Assembly: GCF_025564085.1 (NCBI RefSeq)
Contig: NZ_JAMGZJ010000073.1
Span: 62,001-126,000, forward strand
DNA: 64,000 bases
Direction of reading: 5' to 3'
Source of the DNA: Silvania confinis
GTDB lineage: Bacteria > Pseudomonadota > Gammaproteobacteria > Enterobacterales > Enterobacteriaceae
The notes beneath the pieces are model-generated. The model was not told the origin of the DNA. It searched no databases and worked only from the letters and a program-made list of their open reading frames with translations. The stretch's first letter is position 1. Every line of letters begins with the position of its first letter. Positions 50,179 to 59,842 of the stretch are shown here, in pieces. The position numbers and the translations under genes are program-made.

Positions 50179-50908
50179 TGTGTTGATACTCCACTCTTTA
50201 TAATGACTGGTTATTTACCAGTCTGTTTAATTCCCCTTTGGGGTTTCCTGACAACGTAGGAGTTTATGCAGCCGTCAGGCGTTTTTTTTACTACTTGCTA
50301 TCACCGACTTTATTTTTACCAACGGCTCGTCTGGCCGTCTTGCGTCGATTCGTGACACGCCTCCCCTGTCGAGGCGTGTATCATATTTTTAAGACCAGAA
50401 CCGCAAATGAAAAAAGTTCTCATCTTCATAATTTCTGCTGAAAATATAGGGCCGGAAAGTATCAAATGACATTCCCCGGTGCCAATACATTTTGCAAATT
50501 TGTTAACCAATTCTCTTTTATGACAGTGACCGTTACGCTGCGGACTACCCTACCACGCAATAAATACGCATAAAATCTTCAATATTCAATGAGATGGTGA
50601 ATTTTATTGCGCCGATGTCTGTGCGGTGCAGTGTGCGACGGGTTGCGTGTACAAAAAATTAACAACTGTCTATTATTTAGCACATTCATCTATATGATTC
50701 ATCAATTTACTAATATCATTTCATTAATCTCTCAGCAAGCCCCAGAGTATCGTGTGACTAAAATAACAGTCTTACTGCATGGAATGTGTACAGCACGCAA
50801 CGGTCGTAAAAGGCAAGCTGTTGAAATTTAACAAAACAAAATTATTAGTAAAATTTATTATGGTTAGAGGGATTTTCAACTTTAATTATATGATTTGCTG
50901 ATAATGAC
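50179..50908 (-). other. Long intergenic region between oppA and ychE
   Basis: This stretch of about 730 bases, AT-rich beyond about 50400, contains no credible gene; the open frames at 50238-50441 and 50607-50831 lack ribosome-binding sites and codon bias. It must include the oppA promoter and leader. It also holds a perfect hairpin, ACACGCCTC with GAGGCGTGT (50355-50379), followed on the plus strand by ATCATATTTTT. Confidence 0.5.
50355..50390 (+). terminator. Orphan terminator-like hairpin upstream of oppA
   Basis: A 9-bp perfect stem with a 7-base loop (50355-50379) is followed by an AT-rich tail ending in TTTTT. No gene ends just before it on the plus strand, so it could end an unrecognised short transcript or be part of the oppA leader. 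Confidence 0.4.
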
Positions 50909-50941
50909 AAAAAAAACGGAGCCAATGGCTCCGTTTTTTCA
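50909..50941. terminator. Terminator of ychE
   Basis: AAAAAACGGAGCC and GGCTCCGTTTTTT form a 13-bp stem with a tight AAT loop. On the minus strand a T-run follows, ending ychE 11 bases after its stop. Confidence 0.85.
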
Positions 50942-50951
50942 TATGAAAGGA

Positions 50952-51599
50952 TTAGGCTAATAATCCTGGGAATATTGATTTGAGCCCGGTCACAATAAAT
51001 TCAATGCCCAGCGCCATCAGCAATAGCCCCATGATACGGGTAATGACGTTAATACCCGTTTGCCCCAGCAGACGCACCAGCCAGGGCGCGATACGGAATA
51101 CGCCCCAGCAGCAGAATGCAAACAACGCAATCGCCACCGAGAAGCCAATCAAGTGCATAATACTGTGGTAACGCGTTCCCCAGACGATCGTGGAGCTGAT
51201 GGCTCCCGGTCCAGCCATCAGCGGTAACGCCAAGGGCACCACGCCGATGCTTTCACGCACGGCGGTTTCTGATTTTTCTTGTTTGTTCTGTTTGTCCTCA
51301 CCCAGTTTGCCGCTGATCATCGACATGGCGATCGTCACCACCAGGATCCCACCCGCAATTCTGAACGAATCGATCGAGATGCCAAAAATCTGCAATATGG
51401 AATCGCCAAGATAGAGCGATGTCAGGAGGATGATCGCCACCGACAGATTTGCCGTCAGGTTGGTCTTATTTCTGGCGAGCGCGGTTTGATAGCTGGTCAT
51501 ACTGATGAAGACGGGAATAATGCCCACCGGGTTAACCAGGGCAAACAGACCGATAAAAAACTTGAAATAGGTTGGAAAATCAAAGAGGGAAGAACCCAC
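50952..51599 (-). CDS. ychE: YchE, MarC-family inner-membrane protein
   Basis: This 215-residue multi-pass inner-membrane protein of the MarC (UPF0056) family has six hydrophobic helices. The conserved N-terminal segment FIGLFALVNPVGIIPVF and the PLMAGPGAISSTI motif in the middle are typical. Its function is unknown; MarC proteins have been confused with multidrug resistance but are not shown to export drugs. It lies alone between oppA and the divergent adhE gene. Confidence 0.93.
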   Translation of the reverse strand: MGSSLFDFPTYFKFFIGLFALVNPVGIIPVFISMTSYQTALARNKTNLTANLSVAIILLTSLYLGDSILQIFGISIDSFRIAGGILVVTIAMSMISGKLGEDKQNKQEKSETAVRESIGVVPLALPLMAGPGAISSTIVWGTRYHSIMHLIGFSVAIALFAFCCWGVFRIAPWLVRLLGQTGINVITRIMGLLLMALGIEFIVTGLKSIFPGLLA

Positions 51600-52078
51600 T
51601 GTTAGCTCCGGCGATAAGCGAGACTGAATATAAAAAGAAGCACCCCAATAACCGCGCAGAAGATACGCTTTTTGACGGCATACTTCACCACAATATTGCT
51701 AAATCATAGGCCTCAATGCTGTAAAATATTTGTGTACTTAATGGTTTGATGTGGTTCAATTGATTTCGCAATTTTTTAACATTTGATATGACAAGTCAAA
51801 ATACCCCTGCTGAAAGGTATCAGCTTATGGATAAATTGATACAGATCATGTTTTCCATACTCAGAAGTGAGTAATCTTGATTACGCCACCACGGAGATTC
51901 AGTTTCTGAAGGTAGGATTCTGATGGGAGGCTCTTTTAGTAAATCAGGGGGGCGATTTTACGTTAACACCTTGTTTTAATGTTAGTTACGCAAGTGGCAA
52001 TGGCGCTGACTATACTGACTGTTTCCGTATCGTGCAGTTGATTTACTAAAAGAGTTTAACATTATCCAGGAGAGCATT
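51600..52078 (+). other. adhE leader and ychE-adhE intergenic region
   Basis: No coding gene is seen in these 479 bases. The region contains the adhE promoters and a long leader that includes the 16-bp inverted repeat at 51931/52039. The AGGAGAG ribosome-binding site of adhE follows the repeat. Confidence 0.6.
51931..52054 (+). repeat. Perfect 16-bp inverted repeat in the adhE leader
   Basis: CTCTTTTAGTAAATCA (51931-51946) and TGATTTACTAAAAGAG (52039-52054) are exact reverse complements separated by 92 bases. The right arm ends 14 bases before the adhE AGGAGAG site. In E. coli the adhE leader folds over the ribosome-binding site and needs RNase III cleavage for translation. A 16-bp RNA duplex of this kind fits that mechanism. 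Confidence 0.8.
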
Positions 52079-54754
52079 ATGGCTGTTACTAATGTCGCTG
52101 AACTTAACGCACTTGTAGAGCGCGTAAAAAAAGCCCAGCGTGAATATGCCAATTTCACCCAAGAACAGGTTGATAAAATCTTCCGCGCCGCCGCACTGGC
52201 CGCTGCAGATGCTCGTATCCCTCTCGCTAAAATGGCTGTTGCCGAATCCGGCATGGGTATCATTGAAGATAAAGTGATCAAAAACCACTTTGCTTCTGAG
52301 TATATCTACAACGCCTATAAAGATGAGAAGACGTGTGGCGTTCTGTCTGAAGATCACACGTTTGGTACTATCACTATTGCAGAGCCTATCGGCATTATCT
52401 GCGGTATCGTACCGACCACCAACCCAACGTCTACTGCGATCTTCAAATCTCTGATCAGCCTGAAGACCCGCAACGCAATCATTTTCTCTCCACACCCGCG
52501 TGCTAAAGATGCAACCAACAAAGCGGCAGACATCGTTCTGCAGGCAGCTATCGCGGCCGGCGCACCAAAAGATCTGATCGGCTGGATCGATCAACCTTCC
52601 GTGGAACTGTCTAACGCACTGATGCACCACCCTGACATTAACCTGATCCTCGCGACCGGCGGTCCAGGCATGGTTAAAGCGGCGTATAGCTCCGGTAAAC
52701 CGGCTATCGGCGTAGGTGCAGGTAACACCCCGGTTGTTATCGACGAAACCGCCGATATCAAACGTGCCGTTGCCTCTGTTCTGATGTCAAAAACCTTCGA
52801 TAACGGCGTAATTTGTGCTTCCGAGCAGTCCGTTGTGGTTGTTGATTCTGTATACGATGCGGTTCGCGAACGTTTCGCCAGCCACGGCGGCTACATGCTG
52901 CAGGGCAAAGAGCTGAAAGCCGTTCAGGACATCATCCTGAAAAATGGCGCGCTGAACGCCGCTATCGTGGGTCAGCCAGCGTATAAAATTGCTGAACTGG
53001 CCGGTTTCACCGTCCCGACTAGCACTAAGATCCTGATTGGTGAAGTGAAACTCGTTGACGAAAGCGAGCCGTTTGCTCACGAAAAACTGTCTCCAACTCT
53101 GGCAATGTATCGTGCAAAAGACTTTGACGACGCGGTTATCAAAGCGGAGAAACTGGTTGCAATGGGCGGTATCGGTCATACCTCTTGCCTGTACACCGAC
53201 CAGGACAACCAGCCAGAGCGTGTTGCGCACTTCGGTCAGATGATGAAAACGGCACGTATCCTGATCAACACCCCGGCGTCTCAGGGTGGTATCGGTGACC
53301 TGTATAACTTTAAACTCGCGCCTTCCCTGACTCTGGGTTGTGGTTCATGGGGTGGTAACTCCATCTCTGAAAACGTTGGTCCTAAGCACCTGATCAACAA
53401 GAAAACCGTTGCTAAGCGAGCTGAGAACATGTTGTGGCACAAACTTCCGAAATCTATCTACTTCCGTCGTGGCTCTCTGCCAATCGCGCTGGATGAAGTG
53501 ATTACTGATGGCCACAAACGTGCGCTCATCGTGACCGACCGTTTCCTGTTCAACAACGGCTACGCAGACCAGATCACCTCTGTTCTGAAAGCGGCTGGCG
53601 TAGAAGTTGACGTGTTCTTCGAAGTTGAAGCTGACCCAACCCTGAGCGTTGTTCGCAAAGGTGCAGAGCTGGCGAATTCCTTCAAACCAGACGTCATCAT
53701 CGCGCTGGGCGGCGGCTCCCCAATGGATGCAGCCAAAATCATGTGGGTGATGTACGAACACCCAGAAACGCACTTCGAAGAACTGGCGCTGCGCTTTATG
53801 GATATCCGTAAACGTATCTACAAGTTCCCGAAAATGGGCGTGAAAGCGAAAATGATCGCCATCACCACCACTTCCGGTACCGGTTCTGAAGTGACTCCGT
53901 TTGCGGTTGTGACCGACGATGCAACCGGTCAGAAATACCCACTGGCAGATTACGCGCTGACCCCGGACATGGCGATTGTTGATGCCAACCTGGTTATGGA
54001 CATGCCGAAATCACTGTGTGCATTCGGTGGTCTGGATGCGGTAACGCACGCCCTGGAAGCTTATGTTTCTGTACTGGCATCTGAATTCTCTGACGGCCAG
54101 GCGCTGCAAGCGCTGAAACTGCTGAAAGAAAACCTGCCAGCATCTTACAACGAAGGTTCTAAAAACCCGGTTGCCCGTGAGCGCGTACACAATGCCGCGA
54201 CCATCGCAGGTATCGCGTTTGCGAACGCCTTCCTGGGTGTGTGTCACTCAATGGCGCACAAACTGGGCTCTCAGTTCCACATTCCTCACGGTCTGGCGAA
54301 CGCCCTGCTGATTTCGAACGTTATTCGTTATAACGCCAACGATAACCCGACTAAGCAGACTGCATTCAGCCAGTATGACCGTCCACAGGCTCGTCGTCGT
54401 TATGCTGAAATCGCTGACCATCTGGGCCTGAGTGCTCCAGGTGACCGCACAGCTGCGAAAATCGAGAAACTGCTAGCATGGCTGGACAGCATTAAAGCTG
54501 AGCTGGGTATTCCTAAATCTATCCGCGAAGCCGGTGTTCAGGAAGCTGACTTCCTGGCTCACGTTGATAAGCTGTCTGAAGATGCCTTCGATGACCAGTG
54601 TACTGGTGCGAACCCACGCTACCCACTGATTGCTGAGCTGAAACAGATCCTGCTGGATACCTTCTACGGACGTGAGTACTCTGAAGCTGAAGCCGCTCCT
54701 GCTGCGGTAGAAGCAGCCGTAAAAGTGGACAAGAAAGCGAAGAAAAACGCGTAA
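52079..54754 (+). CDS. adhE: AdhE, bifunctional aldehyde-alcohol dehydrogenase
   Basis: AdhE reduces acetyl-CoA to acetaldehyde and then ethanol, with NADH, during fermentation, and forms spirosome filaments. The 891 residues match E. coli. The N-terminal aldehyde dehydrogenase part (about 1-440) has its catalytic Cys in NGVICASEQS (near 246). The C-terminal iron-dependent alcohol dehydrogenase (about 450-870) has the NAD loop GGGSPMDAAK and the metal histidines in HSMAHKLGSQFHIPHG. The tail is Ala/Lys-rich. Strong codon bias fits high anaerobic expression. Confidence 0.98.
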   Translation: MAVTNVAELNALVERVKKAQREYANFTQEQVDKIFRAAALAAADARIPLAKMAVAESGMGIIEDKVIKNHFASEYIYNAYKDEKTCGVLSEDHTFGTITIAEPIGIICGIVPTTNPTSTAIFKSLISLKTRNAIIFSPHPRAKDATNKAADIVLQAAIAAGAPKDLIGWIDQPSVELSNALMHHPDINLILATGGPGMVKAAYSSGKPAIGVGAGNTPVVIDETADIKRAVASVLMSKTFDNGVICASEQSVVVVDSVYDAVRERFASHGGYMLQGKELKAVQDIILKNGALNAAIVGQPAYKIAELAGFTVPTSTKILIGEVKLVDESEPFAHEKLSPTLAMYRAKDFDDAVIKAEKLVAMGGIGHTSCLYTDQDNQPERVAHFGQMMKTARILINTPASQGGIGDLYNFKLAPSLTLGCGSWGGNSISENVGPKHLINKKTVAKRAENMLWHKLPKSIYFRRGSLPIALDEVITDGHKRALIVTDRFLFNNGYADQITSVLKAAGVEVDVFFEVEADPTLSVVRKGAELANSFKPDVIIALGGGSPMDAAKIMWVMYEHPETHFEELALRFMDIRKRIYKFPKMGVKAKMIAITTTSGTGSEVTPFAVVTDDATGQKYPLADYALTPDMAIVDANLVMDMPKSLCAFGGLDAVTHALEAYVSVLASEFSDGQALQALKLLKENLPASYNEGSKNPVARERVHNAATIAGIAFANAFLGVCHSMAHKLGSQFHIPHGLANALLISNVIRYNANDNPTKQTAFSQYDRPQARRRYAEIADHLGLSAPGDRTAAKIEKLLAWLDSIKAELGIPKSIREAGVQEADFLAHVDKLSEDAFDDQCTGANPRYPLIAELKQILLDTFYGREYSEAEAAPAAVEAAVKVDKKAKKNA

Positions 54755-54763
54755 TTGACTGCG

Positions 54764-54796
54764 TAATAAAAAACCCGCCTCGGCGGGTTTTTTTAT
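54764..54796 (+). terminator. Terminator of adhE
   Basis: AAACCCGC and GCGGGTTT form a stem around CTCG (54771-54790), followed by seven T residues. It lies 10 bases after the adhE stop and is also usable for tdk read-through from the other side. Confidence 0.85.
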
Positions 54797-54838
54797 GTCT
54801 GTAGCACAGTGAGGACATGCGCCAATGAAATAGCGTCG

Positions 54839-55453
54839 CTAGCGGCGATACACTTCCTGAATGGCGGTAAGCGAGCCGACAAGCAACGCTTCTTTATAAT
54901 GCCGACGACAGACCGACACATAGCGTTCATTACCGCCAATCACAACCTGTTCGCCTTCGGCATACGGTTTACCGGCATGATCGAGACGCAGCACCATACT
55001 CGCCTTGCGCCCGCAGAAGCAGATGGTTTTCAATTCCACCAGTTTGTCCGACCAGGCAAGCAAATACTGGCTACCTGTAAATAACTCACCGCGAAAATCG
55101 GTACGCAGACCATAGCAGAGCACTGGAATATCCAGTTCATCAACCACGTCGGAAAGCTCATGCACCTGTTGACGCGTCAAAAACTGGCATTCATCCACCA
55201 ACACACAATGCACCTCTCCGGCAGCCACATCGGCACGAATTTCGTCCAACAGGTTAGTCTGCGGATTAAATAGTTTTGCCGGTGACGAGAGACCAATTCG
55301 TGAACTCACTTTCCCTGCGCCAAAACGGTCGTCAATTTCAGCAGTGTAGACCGCGGTGCGCATACCCCGTTCCTGATAATTGTAAGACGATTGCAGCAGT
55401 GCAGTCGACTTTCCGGCGTTCATTGCTGAATAGTAGAAATAAAGTTGTGCCAT
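54839..55453 (-). CDS. tdk: Tdk, thymidine kinase
   Basis: Tdk phosphorylates thymidine and deoxyuridine in nucleotide salvage. The 204-residue protein has the P-loop [14 protein letters not shown] at the N terminus, the Walker B-like LVDECQFLT and the lasso/zinc region with ICFCGRKAS. The start is the ATG at 55453, as in E. coli ([15 protein letters not shown]). An upstream in-frame start at 55474 adds seven non-conserved residues. It is convergent with adhE and divergent from hns. Confidence 0.97.
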   Translation of the reverse strand: MAQLYFYYSAMNAGKSTALLQSSYNYQERGMRTAVYTAEIDDRFGAGKVSSRIGLSSPAKLFNPQTNLLDEIRADVAAGEVHCVLVDECQFLTRQQVHELSDVVDELDIPVLCYGLRTDFRGELFTGSQYLLAWSDKLVELKTICFCGRKASMVLRLDHAGKPYAEGEQVVIGGNERYVSVCRRHYKEALLVGSLTAIQEVYRR

Positions 55454-55928
55454 TGGCCGTAAAACCCTAATCAATGTGTATTATTCCCGATGCGGGATTG
55501 TACCATATTTTGTCTGGTCTTCTGCGCTACCGCGCACTGTACGGCCGTTACAGTACCGGCAAGCCCCGCCGGGATATAGCTTCGACAGTGATGAATCACA
55601 TCAGAAAAGTGAAACAGGATGACGTTATAAGCGCGGTAAGTTGAGGAAAAATCTGTTTTTTTAACGGGAAGAGAACCCCCGAAATGATTCAATATTAATT
55701 AACAATTTCGACTGATAAACCCGTATAGCAGCCTAATACAAAAGGTTGATATTTATCCTTAGCAACTATATCACGCGAGAAAATTGTCCTAAAAATTGAG
55801 TTCACCGGCCGGTTTACAACGCGGCTGTTGATAACAAAATGTGCTTTATCCTGCTTGAATTTAAGTTAGTGATATTAATAATAGCGCCAGATATTAAGGA
55901 ATTTTTGAATTCCTTACATTCTGACCTA
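55454..55928. other. Intergenic region between tdk and hns
   Basis: No gene is seen. The hns-proximal part is strongly AT-rich, as expected for the curved DNA where H-NS and FIS bind upstream of hns in E. coli. It contains the short perfect inverted repeat TAAGGAATT/AATTCCTTA (55895-55916) just before the hns promoter. Confidence 0.5.
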
Positions 55929-55957
55929 TTGCACATATCAATTTAAGCCTCTATTAT
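55929..55957 (+). promoter_or_regulatory. hns promoter
   Basis: TTGCAC (55929-55934) and TATTAT (55952-55957) are separated by 17 bases, 42 bases before the hns ATG. The arrangement resembles the E. coli hns promoter. The leader after it is CA/AT-rich (CCTCAACAAACC). Confidence 0.75.
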
Positions 55958-55998
55958 TACCTCAACAAACCCCACTATATAAGTTTGAGATTACTACA

Positions 55999-56412
55999 AT
56001 GAGCGAAGCACTTAAAATTCTGAACAACATCCGTACTCTTCGTGCCCAGGCAAGAGAATGTACTCTCGAAACGCTTGAAGAAATGCTGGAAAAATTAGAA
56101 GTCGTTGTAAATGAGCGCCGTGAAGAAGATAACGCCGCTGCTGCTGAAGTTGAAGAGCGTACGCGTAAACTGCAGCAATATCGTGAAATGCTGATCGCTG
56201 ATGGTATTGATCCTAACGAATTGCTGAACAGCATGGCTGCCGCTAAAACAGGTGCTAAAGCTAAACGCGCTGCGCGCCCGGCTAAATATAGCTACATCGA
56301 CGAGAACGGCGAATCTAAAACCTGGACCGGCCAGGGTCGTACACCTGCTGTTATCAAAAAAGCGATGGACGAGCAAGGTAAACAACTGGACGACTTCCTG
56401 ATCCAGGAATAA
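55999..56412 (+). CDS. hns: H-NS, nucleoid-associated global silencer
   Basis: This 137-residue DNA-binding protein silences AT-rich and horizontally acquired genes. The N-terminal coiled-coil oligomerisation domain (residues 1-80) carries the cluster [21 protein letters not shown] flexible linker (about 80-95) precedes the DNA-binding domain with the AT-hook-like [15 protein letters not shown]. No ribosome-binding site stronger than GAGATTAC is seen, as in E. coli, where translation is controlled by the DsrA small RNA. Confidence 0.98.
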   Translation: MSEALKILNNIRTLRAQARECTLETLEEMLEKLEVVVNERREEDNAAAAEVEERTRKLQQYREMLIADGIDPNELLNSMAAAKTGAKAKRAARPAKYSYIDENGESKTWTGQGRTPAVIKKAMDEQGKQLDDFLIQE

Positions 56413-56428
56413 GTCAGAACAGTTACTT

Positions 56429-56457
56429 AAAAATCCCGCTTAATGCGGGATTTTTTA
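56429..56457 (+). terminator. Terminator of hns
   Basis: AAATCCCGC and GCGGGATTT form a 9-bp stem with a TTAAT loop, followed by further T residues. It lies 18 bases past the hns stop. Confidence 0.88.
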
Positions 56458-56554
56458 TGCCTGTATTTTATGCAGTGTGACATTCCGTTACATCGTGTCA
56501 TATTACCTCCCGCCCCTGCGGTCTCTCCTTCACCGCGCGGCGTCGTTCAAGCGC

Positions 56555-56592
56555 CATAAAAAAACCGGTGTCGCAAGGCTTCACCGGTTTCG
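56555..56592 (-). terminator. Terminator of galU
   Basis: AAACCGGTG and CACCGGTTT form a 9-bp stem with an 11-base loop, followed on the minus strand by TTTTTTTATGG. It lies 22 bases past the galU stop. Confidence 0.82.
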
Positions 56593-56612
56593 TTTAACAC
56601 CAGAACAGACGA

Positions 56613-57521
56613 TTAGTTTTTAATGCCCAGCGTCTCTTTCAGCCAGCCTTTAAATTCTTCACCCAGAGACTGGTGGCGAATACCGTATTCAACGAATGCC
56701 CGCATGTAACCGAGTTTATTACCGCAGTCATGGCTCTTACCTTTCATATGGTAGGCTTCAACGGTCTCTTTTTCGATCAGCATGTCGATAGCATCGGTCA
56801 ACTGGATTTCATCGCCAGCACCTGGAGGGGTTTTCGCCAGCAGTTGCCAAATCTCTGCGCTCAGGACATAGCGCCCTACTACGGCCAGATTAGACGGCGC
56901 TACGTCGGCTTTAGGCTTCTCAACCACGCCAACCATTGGCACGCTGTCACCCGGGTTCATGCCGACACCTTTGCAATCGACCACGCCATACGCCGTCACG
57001 TCGTCTACAGGTTCAACCATAATCTGGCTGCTGCCGGTATCATCGAAGCGCTTAATCATATCGGCCAGGTTATCCTGGGACAAATCTGATTCAAATTCGT
57101 CGAGAATAACGTCTGGTAAAATAACCGCGACGGGCTCATTACCCACAACCGGATGCGCACACAGTACTGCATGGCCCAGGCCTTTTGCCAGACCCTGACG
57201 AACTTGCATAATAGTCACGTGCGGTGGGCAAATAGATTGCACTTCCTGCAGAAGTTGACGCTTTACGCGTTTTTCCAGCATGGCTTCCAGTTCGAAACTG
57301 GTATCGAAATGGTTTTCGATAGAGTTTTTGGATGAATGCGTTACCAGCACAATTTCAGTAATGCCAGCAGCAATACATTCGTTGACCACATACTGGATTA
57401 ATGGCTTATCAACGAGCGGCAGCATCTCTTTAGGAATAGCCTTGGTTGCGGGCAACATCCTGGTTCCCAATCCTGCTACCGGGATAACGGCCTTTGTCAC
57501 TTTCGAATTTAGGGCAGCCAT
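56613..57521 (-). CDS. galU: GalU, UTP-glucose-1-phosphate uridylyltransferase
   Basis: GalU makes UDP-glucose for LPS core, trehalose, membrane-derived oligosaccharides and galactose use. The 302-residue protein has the nucleotidyltransferase signature [20 protein letters not shown] (residues about 16-35). The residues [10 protein letters not shown] and [11 protein letters not shown] are also conserved. It is convergent with hns. It is monocistronic, with terminators on both sides. Confidence 0.97.
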   Translation of the reverse strand: MAALNSKVTKAVIPVAGLGTRMLPATKAIPKEMLPLVDKPLIQYVVNECIAAGITEIVLVTHSSKNSIENHFDTSFELEAMLEKRVKRQLLQEVQSICPPHVTIMQVRQGLAKGLGHAVLCAHPVVGNEPVAVILPDVILDEFESDLSQDNLADMIKRFDDTGSSQIMVEPVDDVTAYGVVDCKGVGMNPGDSVPMVGVVEKPKADVAPSNLAVVGRYVLSAEIWQLLAKTPPGAGDEIQLTDAIDMLIEKETVEAYHMKGKSHDCGNKLGYMRAFVEYGIRHQSLGEEFKGWLKETLGIKN

Positions 57522-57721
57522 TGAAACTCTCCTGAACTGTTCACGTTTTGAACTTTAGTCTGCATTAATAACGCGTTTAGTATATCAGTCTCAGGATGAA
57601 GTCCGGGTCTGAAAAGGACGCGCTACCGTTTAATTAGGATAAATACGACTGAAACTGGCAGTGATAGTAGCACCGCCTTTGAAACGAAGGTAAAGCTATC
57701 TACCGTTTAAATTCCAACTGA

Positions 57722-58735
57722 TTATTCCGTGGACAACATTAAGCGCAGCCGCCCGCCGGCCCCCCAAATTTGGCATTGCCATGAGGGGCAGCGGTGACTT
57801 ATTTGATTGAGATAAGTATTTCCTAACGTCCCTAACGGAACGCCGTTACTGACCTGTATATGATGTTCACCGGTATTAAGGGTGGCATTGAGCCCGGCGG
57901 ACACCAACACGAGGTTCTTTAAGCCACTGTGGTAATAACCCACCAGCAGCGGAAATTGACCGGGTAAATTGGCCTGCCGCAGTAACTGGTTAACCTGTTT
58001 GAGCAAACTGCCTAACTCCGGAAGACGCTGGCCCTGATGCGAAAGTTGTTCCTGGAGTAAACCATTAAATAGCGCGCGCAGTAATAACGCTGCCAGGACG
58101 CCATTATCCCCTGCCCGGGTAACATCCAGACAATAAAAAGCCAAATCGTGATCGGATAAAGGAGCGATATCCAGAACCAGTCCGGACTGATCCGCCGCCA
58201 CCAGTTGGCGGTAATTAATGCGACAATCGGAGATGGTCTGCTGCACCGGGGGCTGCAGCTCCTGCAGCAGTTTTGCCGCAGCGGCTGGATTATTGACCAG
58301 CGCATCCCAGTCCTGAAACAGACGTTCTTCTTCCTCAACGCGCGAATTAAACATATTCGGATACAGACAGGCCAGCACGGTTTCACGCAGGCGATTAAGA
58401 TCTTTCACTGGCTTGAGCAGAACATCCTGCACGCCCAGGCGCAGCGCTTTGGCGATATCGGCCATATTTTCCGTGGCTGATATGACCAGAATTGGGATTT
58501 GATCGCCGGCATTACGCAGATGCTCCACCAGCTTAAGGCCATTCATGCGCGGCATCGCAATATCACAAATCATCAGGTCAGGTGTAATCCTGGCCAATTT
58601 TTCAAGCGCGTCGATGCCATCATTTGCCAGCGAGGTTGTTGCACCCAACGACGAAAGCCATGAATCCAGTAGGGAGCGGAAAACAGGCTCGTCTTCGACA
58701 ATCAAAATTTGTTTTCCGGCTAATGGCTGCGTCAT
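57722..58735 (-). CDS. rssB: RssB (Hnr), adaptor for RpoS degradation
   Basis: RssB is a two-domain response regulator that delivers sigma-S to ClpXP. The 337-residue protein has a receiver domain with the phosphoacceptor D58 (LMICDIAMPRMNG) and the lysine near 108 (VLLKPV). The C-terminal PP2C-like domain (about 140-337) lacks the usual metal ligands, as in E. coli. It follows rssA after 89 bases, the same order as in E. coli, where rssB has its own sigma-S-dependent promoter. Confidence 0.96.
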   Translation of the reverse strand: MTQPLAGKQILIVEDEPVFRSLLDSWLSSLGATTSLANDGIDALEKLARITPDLMICDIAMPRMNGLKLVEHLRNAGDQIPILVISATENMADIAKALRLGVQDVLLKPVKDLNRLRETVLACLYPNMFNSRVEEEERLFQDWDALVNNPAAAAKLLQELQPPVQQTISDCRINYRQLVAADQSGLVLDIAPLSDHDLAFYCLDVTRAGDNGVLAALLLRALFNGLLQEQLSHQGQRLPELGSLLKQVNQLLRQANLPGQFPLLVGYYHSGLKNLVLVSAGLNATLNTGEHHIQVSNGVPLGTLGNTYLNQISHRCPSWQCQIWGAGGRLRLMLSTE

Positions 58736-58824
58736 GGTTTCTCCCGGGGCTGACAGTAGATAAATAGTGGCATGCTATTGGTACTATCGCCTGTCAGATT
58801 TTGCTGAAGTCTTCAAAACAGTGC

Positions 58825-59727
58825 TCATGCCGAAGCCCGCACCAAAGGTAACAATTCATCCATTTTCTTTTCAACAGCCTGAGCGCCTGCGGTTATGGCC
58901 GCCTCGGCACGGTGGAAATCAAGCGTTGAAATTTGCGGACAAAAAGGTTGGATCAGGATATCCGGCGGGTCCCCTGCCATACGGTTGCGTTTCAGGCGGT
59001 TTTCCAGAACCTGAATCGAGGTGGTCATAATTTCCAGCGCAGTCGGTGCAGCGACCAGTTTACGCGCCGTGGCCCGGCTGATCCGCTCACGCAGACGTTC
59101 ATGCCAGGCGAGTTCCTCAAGCCCGGCATCTTCTGAATGGGTATTCACTGGCATCAGCTCGTGCTGCATCAGATGAGCATCGTGCTGTAAATCGACAGCG
59201 ATGACGATATCGGCGCCCATCGCTCGGGTCAGTGAGACGGGAATAGGGTTGACGACGCCGCCGTCCACCAGCCAGTAGCCATTATGGGGAACCGGCGCCA
59301 TGAGGCCCGGCATGCTGCAGGAGGCGCGAACAGCAAGATGGAGATCGCCCTCGGTAAACCAGATCTCACGGCCGGTGCTGAGATTAGTGGCTACGGCGCC
59401 AAAGGGCATCTGGCAGTTGGAGAATTCGGACAGGGGCATCACCTGACGAAAGCGGTTAAATACGCGCTCACCGCGTAATAGCCCGCCACGCTGCCAGGAG
59501 AAGTCCATTAATCGCAGGACATCCCAGTAACTGAAGGATCGTACCCAGGTTTCCAGCTCGGGAAGTTTGCCGCAAGAATAGGCAGCCCCCACCAGCGATC
59601 CGATTGAGCACCCTGCGACAATATCAATTTCGATACCAAGACGTTGTAAGGCGTTAATGACACCAATGTGCGACCAGCCTCGGGCTGCACCTGAACCCAA
59701 TGCCAGTCCAATTTTAACCTTTCTCAT
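58825..59727 (-). CDS. rssA: RssA, patatin-like phospholipase family protein
   Basis: This 300-residue patatin-domain protein has the oxyanion motif GSGAARGWSHIG (residues 11-22), the nucleophile Ser in GCSIGSLVGAAYS (near 41) and the catalytic Asp in DGGVVNPIPVSL (near 155). The catalytic residues are intact, but no substrate is known. The first gene of rssAB in E. coli, it is not needed for RssB action there. It is divergent from ychJ. Confidence 0.94.
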   Translation of the reverse strand: MRKVKIGLALGSGAARGWSHIGVINALQRLGIEIDIVAGCSIGSLVGAAYSCGKLPELETWVRSFSYWDVLRLMDFSWQRGGLLRGERVFNRFRQVMPLSEFSNCQMPFGAVATNLSTGREIWFTEGDLHLAVRASCSMPGLMAPVPHNGYWLVDGGVVNPIPVSLTRAMGADIVIAVDLQHDAHLMQHELMPVNTHSEDAGLEELAWHERLRERISRATARKLVAAPTALEIMTTSIQVLENRLKRNRMAGDPPDILIQPFCPQISTLDFHRAEAAITAGAQAVEKKMDELLPLVRASA

Positions 59728-59842
59728 TAGCCCTTTTTAGCGTCCCCTGGATTCCTGACATAGCGTCATTGCAACTGCTCAGTTAACATGGTGCTACCAC
59801 GGCGTTCAACGCCATTCATTTTAGTTTCAGGAAAAGAGTATC

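Noticed and set aside
50238-50831. Open frames in the oppA-ychE gap
   Set aside because: They lack ribosome-binding sites, have unusual composition and cross the hairpin at 50355. No family is recognised.
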